A stretch of DNA of 64,000 bases from Helicobacter trogontum (GTDB lineage Bacteria; Campylobacterota; Campylobacteria; Campylobacterales; Helicobacteraceae), in NCBI RefSeq assembly GCF_000765905.2, contig NZ_JRPL02000005.1, forward strand, positions 55,252 to 119,251, read 5' to 3'. The notes beneath the pieces were generated by a model, which made no database searches, was not told where the DNA came from, and was given only the letters and a program-made list of their open reading frames with translations. A program made the position numbers and the translations under genes. Positions 8,552 to 18,373 of this stretch are shown here, one piece after another. Each line of letters begins with the position of its first letter. Position 1 is the first letter of the stretch.

Positions 8552-10258
8552 ATGTTAGAAAAACATTCACGAGATATAGATACCAAAATGAAAAACAATA
8601 AAAAACAACAAAATATTAAAAAAAATCATACCAAAACAAATAAGCTTAAACGATTTTTTCTTACAAATGCATCTGGAATCTTGTGTTCACGTATTTTTGG
8701 ATTCTTGCGTGATGCTATGCAAGCAGCAGTTCTTGGAACAAGTATTTATAGTGATATTTTCTTTATTGCTTTCAAGTTTCCCAACATGTTTCGTCGCGTT
8801 GTAAGCGAGGGAGCATTCGTGCAAAGCTTTTTGCCATTTTTTCTTAGTGCAAAGAAAAAAGGGGCATTTAGTGTGAGTATTTTTTGGATTTTTATTTTTT
8901 TTATTTTGATACTTAGTATGCTTGTCATGTGGTTTACGCCTTTTATTACAAAGGTTCTAGCCTTGGGCTATGATGAAGATAGAATTGCACTTGCCATGCC
9001 ACTTGTACGTATCCATTTTTGGTATCTCATACTCATTTTTATTGTGACTTACTTAAGCACGCTGTTGCAATATAAAAATATCTTCTGGGTAAATGCCTAT
9101 AATACAGCACTTTTAAATATTGCTATGATTGTTGCGATGCTGCCCTATCAATTTCAAACGACATTAACAGATAAGGAGCTTTTTCAAGCTGTATATGTGT
9201 TAAGCTATGCAGTGCTTATTGGTGGTATATGTCAAATAGTTGTTCATTTTTACCCGCTCTATAAAGCAGGATTATGGAGGTTGCAATACGTTGGCATATT
9301 AGCATTAAAAAAATGGTGTAAAGATTCTCATATAACTATAAGTCCTAAGGGTATAAGCTTTAAAATGATAAACGATGAGAGTAAAAACCCTCATCCAAAC
9401 ACATCGACACATGATCATATTGTACATCCCTTAGCATTTTTTGTAAAAGCAAAATATAATATTTTACGCCTACTTATTGATATCAAGGCATTTTTTAAGG
9501 CATTTTTTCCCGCTATGCTTGGAGCATCTACTGCACAAATTATTGCAATTATTGATTCAAGCTTAATTACACTTTTGCCAAATTCTGATGGTGGTGTAAG
9601 TACATTAAACTTTGCAAATAGAATCTTTCAACTCCCTTTAGCAATCTTTGCTATCGCAATCTCAAGTGCTTTATTCCCAACCATCGCAAAGGCAATTGAA
9701 CGAAAAGATGAAAAAATGGCTTTATGGAATCTAAAAACAGCTTTTTGGTTTCTACTTATTACTCTTTCAGTTTGTACGCTTGGTGGCATCATGCTTAGCA
9801 ATGAAATCGTATGGCTTTTATTTGAGCGAAAAAACTTCACACGCGAAGACACTTTACAGGTTGCATGGGCATTTATTGGCTATATGGCTGGACTTTTAAC
9901 ATTTGGCCTAACACGTATCTTCTCTCTTTGGCTTTATGCTAAAAAGCAACAAGCAAGGGCTGCAAAATACTCTGTTGTTGCACTTGCAGTTGGCACACTG
10001 CTTTCTGCAATTTTTATTTTTAGTATGCGTTATTTAAATATCACAGATGGCATACTTTGGGATTTGCGTTATTTTTTGGTTGCACTTGCTGGAAGTATTG
10101 GGGGGCTTGTACTTTTGGTTTTTAATATAAAAGCATTTGGGATTCACAATTTTTTAGTTATAATTCAGCATAAAAAATACACTCTTTATCTGCTTATTGC
10201 GCTTGGAGTAACCTTTATTGTATTGCAAGTCTTCAAGCACTTTTTTTACATTGCATGA
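8552..10258 (+). CDS. murJ: Lipid II flippase MurJ
   Basis: Moves lipid II across the inner membrane for peptidoglycan synthesis. MOP-superfamily integral membrane protein with about 14 spans. The N-terminal block ASGILCSRIFGFLRD and the MFRRVVSEGAFVQSFLP segment are MurJ hallmarks. The open frame extends upstream into the divergent gene, so the start is set at ATG 8552 (568 residues; ATG 8588 is the alternative). Between the sixth and seventh spans, around residues 250-310, lies an extra polar insert (WCKDSHITISPK through NTSTHDHIV) not typical of the family. cysS follows 40 nt downstream on the same strand, so the two are probably cotranscribed. Confidence 0.92.
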   Translation: MLEKHSRDIDTKMKNNKKQQNIKKNHTKTNKLKRFFLTNASGILCSRIFGFLRDAMQAAVLGTSIYSDIFFIAFKFPNMFRRVVSEGAFVQSFLPFFLSAKKKGAFSVSIFWIFIFFILILSMLVMWFTPFITKVLALGYDEDRIALAMPLVRIHFWYLILIFIVTYLSTLLQYKNIFWVNAYNTALLNIAMIVAMLPYQFQTTLTDKELFQAVYVLSYAVLIGGICQIVVHFYPLYKAGLWRLQYVGILALKKWCKDSHITISPKGISFKMINDESKNPHPNTSTHDHIVHPLAFFVKAKYNILRLLIDIKAFFKAFFPAMLGASTAQIIAIIDSSLITLLPNSDGGVSTLNFANRIFQLPLAIFAIAISSALFPTIAKAIERKDEKMALWNLKTAFWFLLITLSVCTLGGIMLSNEIVWLLFERKNFTREDTLQVAWAFIGYMAGLLTFGLTRIFSLWLYAKKQQARAAKYSVVALAVGTLLSAIFIFSMRYLNITDGILWDLRYFLVALAGSIGGLVLLVFNIKAFGIHNFLVIIQHKKYTLYLLIALGVTFIVLQVFKHFFYIA

Positions 10259-10298
10259 TGCGAATAAAATGAAAAGATATTAACAAAGGATGATGATA

Positions 10299-11822
10299 AT
10301 GAAAGTTTATGATTCAAGGCATAAAGACAAGCTAGAACTCACCCCACTTAACACAAACGAAATACGTATGTATATATGTGGTCCAACCGTTTATGACGAT
10401 GCACACTTGGGACATGCTAGAAGTGCAATTAGCTTTGATTTACTCGCAAGATTCTTGGAAATACAGGGCTATAAGGTAGTGGTGGCAAAGAATTTTACAG
10501 ATATTGATGACAAACTTATCAATAAATCATTTCAAACACAAACACCACTCAATGAATTAGCAAAACATTATATAGAAAAATATTTGCAAGATATGGAATC
10601 TTTGAATGTAAGAAGATCGCATTTTGAACCTCGTGCAACAGAGTTTTTAGAATCTATGTCAAGCTTCATAGAATCTTTAATGCAAAAGGATATTGCATAT
10701 CGCTTACCAAATGGAGATATTTGCCTTGAGGTGAGTAAGGATAAGGATTATGGCACATTAAGCAAACATTTTGATGATACAGATTCGATACACAGGGTTG
10801 AAGCAGAAGAAGGCAAAAGGGATCAAAGGGACTTTGTATTATGGAAAGCATATAAAGGACAACACGACATAGGTTATGAAAGCATATTAGGTAAAGGGCG
10901 ACCAGGTTGGCATATTGAATGTTCTGCCATGATTGATTCTGTACTCGCATATAAAGACAAAGAATTTTGTATTGATATACATGCTGGTGGGCAAGACTTA
11001 TTTTTTCCTCATCATGAAAATGAAGCCTCACAGACTCGTTGCCTTCATAATAAAGAACTTGCAAAGTATTGGCTGCATAATGGCTTTGTGACTATCAATG
11101 GCGAGAAAATGAGTAAAAGTTTAGGCAATAGTTTTTTTATTAAAGATGCTCTACAAGTATATCATGGTGAGATTTTACGTAATTATTTGATAGGCACACA
11201 CTACAGAAGTCCTCTGCATTTTAATGAAGAAGATTTATTGCAATCTAAAAAAAGGCTTGATAAGATATATCGTCTTAAAAAACGACTTGATTATGCAAAA
11301 GTGTCTCTGCCAAAGCTCCTACCGCTTAACACTTCTTTTACTAGTAATTCCACATGCAACAAAGATTTCATAAATGCAGAAGAATGGGATCAATTTCTCA
11401 CTACTTATAGACACAATCTCTTAAAACAAGCAGCAAAAGATTTCAGTGGGAAGTTTATGGAATCGCTTAATGATGATTTAAATATTTCACTTGCTCTAAG
11501 CGTAATTGAGGAATTCATAAAAGAAGCAAACGAACATCTTGATAATCAACCAAAAGATAAAATATACAAAGAACAGGCAAAAGCTAATTTAGCTTTAATT
11601 GATTTTGTGCTTGGACTTGGTGTGTTGAGTTATAGTGAATATTTTCAGCTTGGTGTAAATGAGGAGGAAAAACTAAAGATTGAAGCCCTCATTAAAGAAA
11701 GACTAGAAGCAAAGCAAGCAAAAGATTTCACAAAAGCAGATTCTATTAGGAGTATTTTGGAGAATATGGGTATATCCATAATGGATAAAAGCAAGGATCA
11801 TACGGAGTGGGAAAAATTTTAA
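10299..11822 (+). CDS. cysS: Cysteinyl-tRNA synthetase
   Basis: Charges tRNA-Cys in the cytoplasm. 507 residues from ATG 10299, chosen over ATG 10290 and 10293 because AAAGGA ends at 10290. Class-I features: MYICGPTVYDDAHLGHARS holds the zinc-ligand Cys and the HIGH-type motif; WHIECSAM supplies the second zinc Cys; FFPHHENE supplies the zinc His and Glu; KMSKSLGN is the KMSKS loop near residue 268. The C-terminal region is slightly longer than in E. coli CysS (461), with an insert around residues 350-385. It follows murJ closely. Confidence 0.95.
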   Translation: MKVYDSRHKDKLELTPLNTNEIRMYICGPTVYDDAHLGHARSAISFDLLARFLEIQGYKVVVAKNFTDIDDKLINKSFQTQTPLNELAKHYIEKYLQDMESLNVRRSHFEPRATEFLESMSSFIESLMQKDIAYRLPNGDICLEVSKDKDYGTLSKHFDDTDSIHRVEAEEGKRDQRDFVLWKAYKGQHDIGYESILGKGRPGWHIECSAMIDSVLAYKDKEFCIDIHAGGQDLFFPHHENEASQTRCLHNKELAKYWLHNGFVTINGEKMSKSLGNSFFIKDALQVYHGEILRNYLIGTHYRSPLHFNEEDLLQSKKRLDKIYRLKKRLDYAKVSLPKLLPLNTSFTSNSTCNKDFINAEEWDQFLTTYRHNLLKQAAKDFSGKFMESLNDDLNISLALSVIEEFIKEANEHLDNQPKDKIYKEQAKANLALIDFVLGLGVLSYSEYFQLGVNEEEKLKIEALIKERLEAKQAKDFTKADSIRSILENMGISIMDKSKDHTEWEKF

Positions 11823-11872
11823 TTTATAATGTTTCTTGTATGTGAGGCATATAGCTCCCAGATCGCATGTAA

Positions 11873-11904
11873 GATCCTTATCTTAGCACTAAAACATAAG
11901 GATC
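11873..11904. terminator. 9-bp inverted repeat after cysS
   Basis: GATCCTTAT (11873-11881) and ATAAGGATC (11896-11904), loop 14 nt, 50 nt past the cysS stop. There is no T run, so it may be a weak terminator or a processing hairpin. Confidence 0.35.
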
Positions 11905-12346
11905 ATTATATCAAGTCAGCAGCATAGATTAATTTGCAACAAGATTGTATAGGATCATAGAATCTATGTTTAAAGATATTAGCCCTCCCATTACAGGTCA
12001 TTTCATTGCACACAGCATAGCTGATACATAAAGCTTAGATACCTATAGATATGAAACTAGAAGTTATAAAATCACTAAACCCAAACTAACAGAGCACAAT
12101 GTTGATTTTTATAAAATCTTATGATACTCTAAAGACTTTTGCAACTTCACCAAATCCCCTAAGAATTCCACCAAATCGCAATAAAATTACATGAGTATAA
12201 GCAAAATATGATAAAAGAAATTGCACAAAACTTCCAAACGATACATACAAGCACAGAATCAAACAGAGCAAAACATTCAACACACCAAACGCTAAATCTA
12301 ACAACAAACTACACACTAAACTCAAAAAACCAACATGAAAATTTAC
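11905..12346. other. Gene-free spacer
   Basis: Between the convergent cysS and chemoreceptor genes. Short open frames exist on both strands, but their composition looks like chance and none has a ribosome-binding site. Confidence 0.4.
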
Positions 12347-14298
12347 CTAAAACTTCTTTCTATTTGCATCTTGTAAAATTTCTTGCGCGATTTGTTCAAC
12401 TCCTATGCTAATTTCTTGTGTTTTATATGTGGTTTGAGTGTTGTGGTGTGTTATCTCTTCTAGTTTTATGATACTTTCATTAATATGTGCAATCCCCTCC
12501 ATCTGCACTTTAATAGACTCGCCCATATCATTAATACTTTGCACAAGTAAATTCACACTCTCTCCTATTTCACCAAGATTTTTTTGTGTGCGTTCAGCCA
12601 AATTCCTTACCTCATCAGCTACGACTGCAAAACCTCGTCCATGTTCTCCAGCCCTTGCTGTCTCAATCGCTGCATTGAGTGCTAAAAGATTTGTTTGATC
12701 GGCAATTTCAGCAATAAAGCCCAGAATCTTTTTAATATCGCTACCCTGTTGCACAACTTCTTGAGCTTTCGTATCAATACTCTGCATAGATTGAGAAATC
12801 TCTCTTACTGCATTTGCTGTTTCTTCCAATGATTTGCTTTGCTCTTCAGAACTTTGACTCATTGTCGTTACAGAATCTTCAAGCTCTTTTGCCTTTAGAT
12901 TTAGTGATTTTGCAAAACCAAGACTAGTAAAAAGCATCTTGCGTATCTCCTCTCCCAAATGCCCAACCCCCTCATTCATTGCTTGAAGTTCACCCTGTAA
13001 ATCCTGTGTTATATGATACTCTTGCTCTTGAAAGTTGTTTTCAGTATATTGCCTCAAAATCACAAGCACACGCGAAACATGCTCATCAAGAGAAGTAAGC
13101 ATTTCATTAAATAAGACACCAAGCTGTGTGAGTTGAGGACCGTTTGCATTTATTTGAATTTGCAAATGTAAATGCCCCTGCTTAATATTCTCAGCAGCCT
13201 GGAAAAATTCCTCTAAACTTTTTGCATCTCTTACAATATTTTGTTGAATTATCTTTATATTGTCATTAATTGCTTCTGCCATTTCTTGAAATTCATCACC
13301 GCTGCGAAGCTTAAGAAGACTTACACTTTTTTCTTGTGATTTAGGAAGTCAAAAAACTCTAATAAATTATCTTTAATGCGTCCAATAGGCTTGAGCAAAT
13401 ACGCTAAAATCAAATAAAGCACAACAATAAGAATAAGTGCAAAAATACCAAGCATAATAAAAACTGGTCTATTGTTCTTGCTAAGTGCATTGGCGATTCG
13501 AGATTCTGGGATAATCGAACAAAGTAGCCATTGTGTTTGCGATTCTAATTTACAGGTGGCAATATTAGTTCCAATTTTAAAGGTTGGCGAATCTGTATTA
13601 AAGTCACTCTTTATGGCTCTTGACAACTCATCGCTTTGCAAAATCTTATTTTCGTCATTACGACTCACATAATTACCATTTATATCGACAACAACAATCT
13701 CTTGTTGACTTGTATTTTTATCCTGTGAGTGGATATAAGCATTTAGTGATTTAAGTGAAATGTCTGCACCTGCCACACCAATTAAATGTCCATTTTCAAT
13801 AAGTGGGGAAGCAAAACCAATGACAGGAATCTTATATGAATTTTGAATCCAAGGCACACTTAGTACTTCATCATTCAATGATTTTTTAGGGATTTGATAC
13901 CAACTCCTTGAGCGTGGGTCATAGCCATCTTGTGGATATTGGTGTTTACCATTACTACGTAGCATTCTGCCATTAGATTCTAAACCAATATAAGCGAGAT
14001 TAAAGTCTCCTGATTCTTGAATAAGGTGAAGATTTTGTGTCATTTGAGTCTCATCTAAACCACCAACAAGAGATTCTTTTGCAAGTTTATTAACAAGACG
14101 CTTTTTCTCATCAACATAAATATTAATGATGTTTTCTAGCTGTGCTACTTGCCTTTTTTGTGTCTCATATTCAATATGAGTAATAGTTTTTTGTGAGTTA
14201 AAATATACAAGCCATGCCAAAACACTAAAGCTTACAAGCACCATCAAAACTGTGCTAATTGACACCTTTGCATTAATCCCGAGTTTAAGTCTTGACAT
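12347..14298 (-). pseudogene. Methyl-accepting chemotaxis protein, split by a frameshift
   Basis: Transmembrane chemoreceptor in two frames. The first part (14298-13321, start ATG behind AAGG) holds a membrane segment, a Cache-type periplasmic sensor with RSRSWYQ and GVAGADISLKSL, a second membrane span near residue 290 and the start of HAMP. It stops just after an A6 run on the coding strand. One extra A there, or a -1 slip, continues directly into [13 protein letters not shown] and the second open frame (13282-12347). That frame holds the rest of HAMP and the signalling hairpin ([19 protein letters not shown], then [17 protein letters not shown]). A joined product of about 650 residues would be full length. 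Either the gene is broken, variable by slippage, or the base count is a sequencing error. Confidence 0.8.
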
Positions 14299-14768
14299 CA
14301 CATACACCTTATAATAAATAGCAATAATAACTAAGATACATAATACACAAAAAAGATAACAAATTGTCTCTTTTATAATATAAAATCACAACTAATTATT
14401 AATATTAATTTATTTGACATACTCCAAGCACATCGTAACGACTAGATAGGGTTGTCATATTCTAAAGTTCAAACTTTAACAATACAGCACAAGCACAACC
14501 ATGAATCCACTATTGATAATAACAGACTATCCAATACATAATAGTAACACTGATAAAAATTTAAAACAAACTCTAAAAAATGTTAAAGATACGCTATAAA
14601 ACCCCAACTATCTCGTATCTTACATAGCCAAGCTATCATGATACAACTAAAATATAACACAAATGCAGCCCAGCAATGCATGTTTATCTATGATTAATAG
14701 TATTTATAGCTTTTATATGCTATGATTCAGTCCTTATAAAGAGCGAACTAAACTAAACTGCAGGGTGC
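14299..14768. other. Gene-free AT-rich spacer
   Basis: Divergent region between the chemoreceptor and the GDP-sugar operon. No gene or strong structure is seen until the promoter element at 14769. Confidence 0.4.
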
Positions 14769-14774
14769 TATAAT
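14769..14774 (+). promoter_or_regulatory. -10 element of the GDP-sugar operon
   Basis: Consensus TATAAT, 33 nt before the ATG of the first sugar gene, in a context (GGTGCTATAATAA) that gives an extended -10 TGnTATAAT. Helicobacter housekeeping promoters rely mainly on this element. Confidence 0.55.
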
Positions 14775-14806
14775 AAACATAAACATTACAAGAGAGAAAT
14801 ATAAAA

Positions 14807-15865
14807 ATGAAACAAGATTCTAAAATTTATATAGCAGGACACACTGGACTTATAGGCTCAGCAGTGCTTAAAAAACTGCAAAATATGGGATTTAATAATC
14901 TCATTACTAAAACGCATGATGAACTAGACTTGCTAGATCAATCTTTGGTTCGTGATTTTTTTGAGCGGGAAAAACCAGAATACGTGTTTTTCTGTGCTGC
15001 TAAAGTTGGCGGCATGTTAGCACAATTACATGAGAGGGCAAACTTTTTGTATGAAAATCTCACTATGCAAAACAATGTAATTCACTATGCTGCAAAAAAC
15101 AATGTGCAAAAGCTGTTGTATCTTGGTAGTATCTGTATTTATCCAGAATTTGCTCCCCAGCCTATAAAGGAAGAATATATTTTTCAAGGTGATTTGCAAT
15201 ATAATAATGAACCTTACGCAATAGCAAAGATTAGCGGTATTAAATTATGTGAATTTTATAGTATTCAATATGGCGTACAATTTATACCTATTGTGCCTGT
15301 TAGCGTATATGGTTCAAATGATAATTTTGACTTAGCAACCTCTCATGTTCAAGCAGCCATCTTTAGAAAAATATTTTTAGCAAAACTACTCTACGAGAAT
15401 AGATATGATGAATTATTGATGGATTTAAGTCTAGAGAGTATCAATGAAGCTAAGGCGTATCTCTCTAAATTTGGCATCAATGATAGGCATGTAACGCTTC
15501 TGGGAACAGGAAACACGAGTAGAGAATTTTTGCACTGCGATGATTTAGCTGATGCTAGTATCTATTTAATGCAATATAAAAATTTTACAGATATTGCACA
15601 AAATATTAATGGAAAAATAAAAAACTCTCATATTAACATTGGCACAGGAGAGGAAATTACAATTAAAAATTTGGCATTAATGTTGCAAGATATACTTAAT
15701 TATAAAGGGCAAGTTTTATTCGAAAGCACGGGAAAAAATGATGGAACATTGCGAAAAAGCATAGATTTAAATAAAATACACGCATTAGGTTGGCAGCATA
15801 AAATTACATTAAAAGATGGCTTAAATATGATGTATAACGATTATATAAATAGGGTTTATAGCTAA
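14807..15865 (+). CDS. fcl: GDP-L-fucose synthase-like epimerase/reductase
   Basis: Short-chain dehydrogenase that epimerises and reduces a GDP-4-keto-6-deoxy sugar with NADPH. 352 residues. Seen: dinucleotide motif GHTGLIGSAV at the N-terminus, the GSICIYPEFAPQPIKEE segment carrying the catalytic Ser and Cys, catalytic YAIAK (Tyr and Lys), and the SHV segment carrying the family acid His. These match GDP-fucose synthase. ColC of colitose synthesis and the MlghC-type heptose reductases of Campylobacter belong to the same family and cannot be separated by eye. The ColD-like gene lies 28 nt downstream, which favours a 3,6-dideoxy product over plain fucose. Confidence 0.85.
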   Translation: MKQDSKIYIAGHTGLIGSAVLKKLQNMGFNNLITKTHDELDLLDQSLVRDFFEREKPEYVFFCAAKVGGMLAQLHERANFLYENLTMQNNVIHYAAKNNVQKLLYLGSICIYPEFAPQPIKEEYIFQGDLQYNNEPYAIAKISGIKLCEFYSIQYGVQFIPIVPVSVYGSNDNFDLATSHVQAAIFRKIFLAKLLYENRYDELLMDLSLESINEAKAYLSKFGINDRHVTLLGTGNTSREFLHCDDLADASIYLMQYKNFTDIAQNINGKIKNSHINIGTGEEITIKNLALMLQDILNYKGQVLFESTGKNDGTLRKSIDLNKIHALGWQHKITLKDGLNMMYNDYINRVYS

Positions 15866-15893
15866 AAGTTTTATATTGCAAGAAAGGAAGAGT

Positions 15894-17165
15894 ATGGTAG
15901 GTTATCCATTGGCGTCATCCACTTGGGATGAGCAAGAATTACAGGCAATTAGGGAAGTCATTGACAATGATATGTTTACAATGGGTGAAAAAGTAGCTGA
16001 ATGTGAAAGAAACTTCGCAAAATTTGTAGGATCTAAGTATGCCGTAATGACAAGTTCAGGTTCAACAGCTAATTTAATAGCGACTGCAGCCTTATTCTAT
16101 ACAAAACACAACAAATTGCAAAGAGGCGATGAAGTTATTGTTCCTGCTGTGTCGTGGAGCACAACATATTATCCTCTTTATCAATATGGGCTAAAATTAA
16201 AATTTGTAGATATTGATTTGGAAACACTAAACTATGATTTAGAATCGCTACAAGATGCTATCACAGATTCTACAAAAATGATTATGTGTGTCAACTTACT
16301 GGGCAATCCAAACGACTTTGATAAGATACAGGCAATCATAGGTAACAAAAATATCGTCTTGTTGGAAGATAATTGTGAATCAATGGGTGCAGAATATAAA
16401 AATAAGCAAACTGGCACATTTGGTATCATGGGGACATTTTCTACATTTTTTTCACACCACATAGCAACTATGGAAGGTGGTTTTGTGGTTACTGATAACG
16501 AAGAGTTGTATCACATTTTACTTTGTCTAAGGGCACATGGATGGACTAGAAATTTACCAAAAGATAACTTGGTGGCACCAAAAAGTGATAGTTGGTTTCA
16601 TGAGTCATTTCGCTTTGTTTTACCTGGATATAATGTACGACCCGTTGAAATGAGTGGAGCCATTGGCATTATGCAGCTAAGAAAGCTTCCTATTTTTTTA
16701 GAATATAGAAGAAAAAATGCAGAAATTTTTTGTAGGTACTTCCAAAATCACCCTGATTTTATTATTCAAAAGCAAATTGGACTGAGTTCTTGGTTTGGTT
16801 TTTCCTTCATCATTCGTCCAAATTCTTTGATAAAACGAGAACACATACTTCAACGATTGGACAAAAATAACATAGAATATAGACCAATTGTTGCAGGTGA
16901 TTTCACACAGAACGAGGTGTTGCGTTATTTTGATTATGAGATACATGGTTCTTTAAAGAATGCAAAACATTTGCATAATCATGGATTTTTTGTGGGAAAT
17001 CATCAAACAGATATTTCTGATTCCTTGCATTTATTAAAAACAGTAATAGATGGGGGGGGGGGTAAGAACACTTTAGTTTTCTGCACCAAACTTTATCCTG
17101 TCAATAATTACACGGATAATGAATACTCCTCCCATATAGCACTTCGCTTTACAAGGAGTGCATGA
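15894..17165 (+). CDS. colD: GDP-4-keto-6-deoxy-D-mannose 3-dehydratase (ColD-like)
   Basis: PLP/PMP enzyme of the DegT/DnrJ/EryC1 fold. Start is ATG 15894 behind AAGGAAG. In normal sugar aminotransferases a Lys holds PLP; here the segment reads FFSHHIATMEGG, with His at residue 188. In ColD and E1/RfbH the replacement of Lys by His turns the enzyme into a 3-deoxygenating dehydratase. The surrounding text (YPLASSTWD at the N-terminus, PAVSWSTTYYPL, RAHGWTRNLPK, GYNVRP) agrees with my memory of E. coli ColD. It removes the 3-OH of GDP-4-keto-6-deoxymannose using glutamate. ColD is about 388 residues. Here the frame passes a G11 tract at the natural end and adds a 36-residue tail running to 17165, 2 nt before the next gene. 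Confidence 0.82.
   Translation: MVGYPLASSTWDEQELQAIREVIDNDMFTMGEKVAECERNFAKFVGSKYAVMTSSGSTANLIATAALFYTKHNKLQRGDEVIVPAVSWSTTYYPLYQYGLKLKFVDIDLETLNYDLESLQDAITDSTKMIMCVNLLGNPNDFDKIQAIIGNKNIVLLEDNCESMGAEYKNKQTGTFGIMGTFSTFFSHHIATMEGGFVVTDNEELYHILLCLRAHGWTRNLPKDNLVAPKSDSWFHESFRFVLPGYNVRPVEMSGAIGIMQLRKLPIFLEYRRKNAEIFCRYFQNHPDFIIQKQIGLSSWFGFSFIIRPNSLIKREHILQRLDKNNIEYRPIVAGDFTQNEVLRYFDYEIHGSLKNAKHLHNHGFFVGNHQTDISDSLHLLKTVIDGGGGKNTLVFCTKLYPVNNYTDNEYSSHIALRFTRSA
17052..17062 (+). repeat. G11 tract at the 3' end of the ColD-like gene
   Basis: Eleven G. With G9 the protein stops immediately (about 390 residues, the ColD length). With G10 it stops a few codons later. With G11 it reads on to 17165. Such tracts are classic slipped-strand contingency sites in Helicobacter and Campylobacter. 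Confidence 0.8.
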
Positions 17166-17166
17166 A

Positions 17167-17712
17167 ATGGCAATAGAATTTCATATTACAGAATCCAAAC
17201 TACTACAAGGTGTACACATTATTACTCCTAATAAATTTAGAGATTTACGCGGTGAGATTTGGACGATTTTTACAGAAGATTGTATAGGTAAACTAATACC
17301 AAATAATATAAAGTTCAAACATGATAAAATCATTACCTCATGTCATAATGTCTTGCGTGGTATACATGGGGATGTAAAAACATATAAACTAGTCACCTGT
17401 GTGTATGGTGAGGTGCATCAAGTTGTAGTGGATTGCAGAAAAGATTCACCCACCTATCTCAAATGGGAAAAGTTTATTATTAACGAAAATAATCAACAAA
17501 TAATTTTAATACCACCAAACATGGGAAATTCATATTATGTAAGCTCAAACAATGCAGTCTACTACTATAAACTTGCTTATGATGGAGAATATCTTGACGC
17601 ACAAGACCAATTTACATACGCATGGAATGATGAAAAAATAGGGATTAGCTGGCCTACAACACAACCAATTTTATCTGAAAGAGATATCCTAGCAAATAGC
17701 CACAATAGATAA
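17167..17712 (+). CDS. RmlC-like NDP-4-keto-sugar epimerase
   Basis: Cupin-fold 3,5-epimerase family (dTDP-4-dehydrorhamnose epimerase), 181 residues from ATG 17167 behind AAGGAG. Seen: FRDLRGEIWTIF, VLRGIHGDVKTYKLVTC (holding the His and Lys of the active site), GEVHQVVVDCRKDSPTY, and IPPNMGNSYYV. The position after a ColD-like dehydratase and an Fcl-like reductase, rather than among rml genes, suggests a GDP-sugar substrate. Cupins of this type (MlghB/Cj1430) act on GDP-keto-heptoses in Campylobacter. It is last of a three-gene operon; in the G11 state the upstream frame ends 2 nt before its start. Confidence 0.8.
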   Translation: MAIEFHITESKLLQGVHIITPNKFRDLRGEIWTIFTEDCIGKLIPNNIKFKHDKIITSCHNVLRGIHGDVKTYKLVTCVYGEVHQVVVDCRKDSPTYLKWEKFIINENNQQIILIPPNMGNSYYVSSNNAVYYYKLAYDGEYLDAQDQFTYAWNDEKIGISWPTTQPILSERDILANSHNR

Positions 17713-18373
17713 GTAGAAGGTTTGCCATAGTACTTCTAATTGCAGAACAAGTCTTAATAAAGATGACAAGTGCAATTTGTATCTTATAGCAACCACTACT
17801 ATTTGCAAACACAAATACTTACAAGAATTTTTATCTATGTAAAATACTTTATACAACTTCAATATGCCATAGCAAGTATTGATGTTATAACAAATATAAA
17901 TCCTAGAACTTATATATTCAACACAAGCCATATTTGAAAATCACCCTACCCTCAACTATTAAAAATTAGCCCCTACTTGATCATGCCTTAAGATTGTAAT
18001 TTCTATACATCTGATAGCCAAAGTTTTCTCTCAAGTTCTACACAATGAGTCGGCATTGATACAAGATGTTACCTCTCTTTTTCACCCATTAGTCAAGTAT
18101 TTTTTTGTATATTTTTTATGTAAATTGTATAATAGATTCTAAGTTCATGTTTATTAATAATATATCTTATCAAATATAACATAAACCCATTTAATAATAT
18201 GATGACACGGATATAGGTAGGCTAAAAAGTGATACCTATGATACAGATGATTACTTTTAGGATTAAAATTTTATACATGCAATAGCTATCTTAGACAAAA
18301 ACGCTGCTAATTGCTTTTTTAGCTACATGTCTTACACTAAAGTATAAAATATCAAACTTGCAACAAAGATGAT
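17713..18373. other. Gene-free spacer
   Basis: Between the convergent epimerase and gltX genes. AT-rich, with no convincing frame, repeat or hairpin. Confidence 0.4.

Noticed and set aside
15894..17165. Calling the gene a sugar aminotransferase (PseC/WbpE type)
   Set aside because: The PLP lysine position holds His within SHHIATMEGG, the ColD/E1 dehydratase signature.
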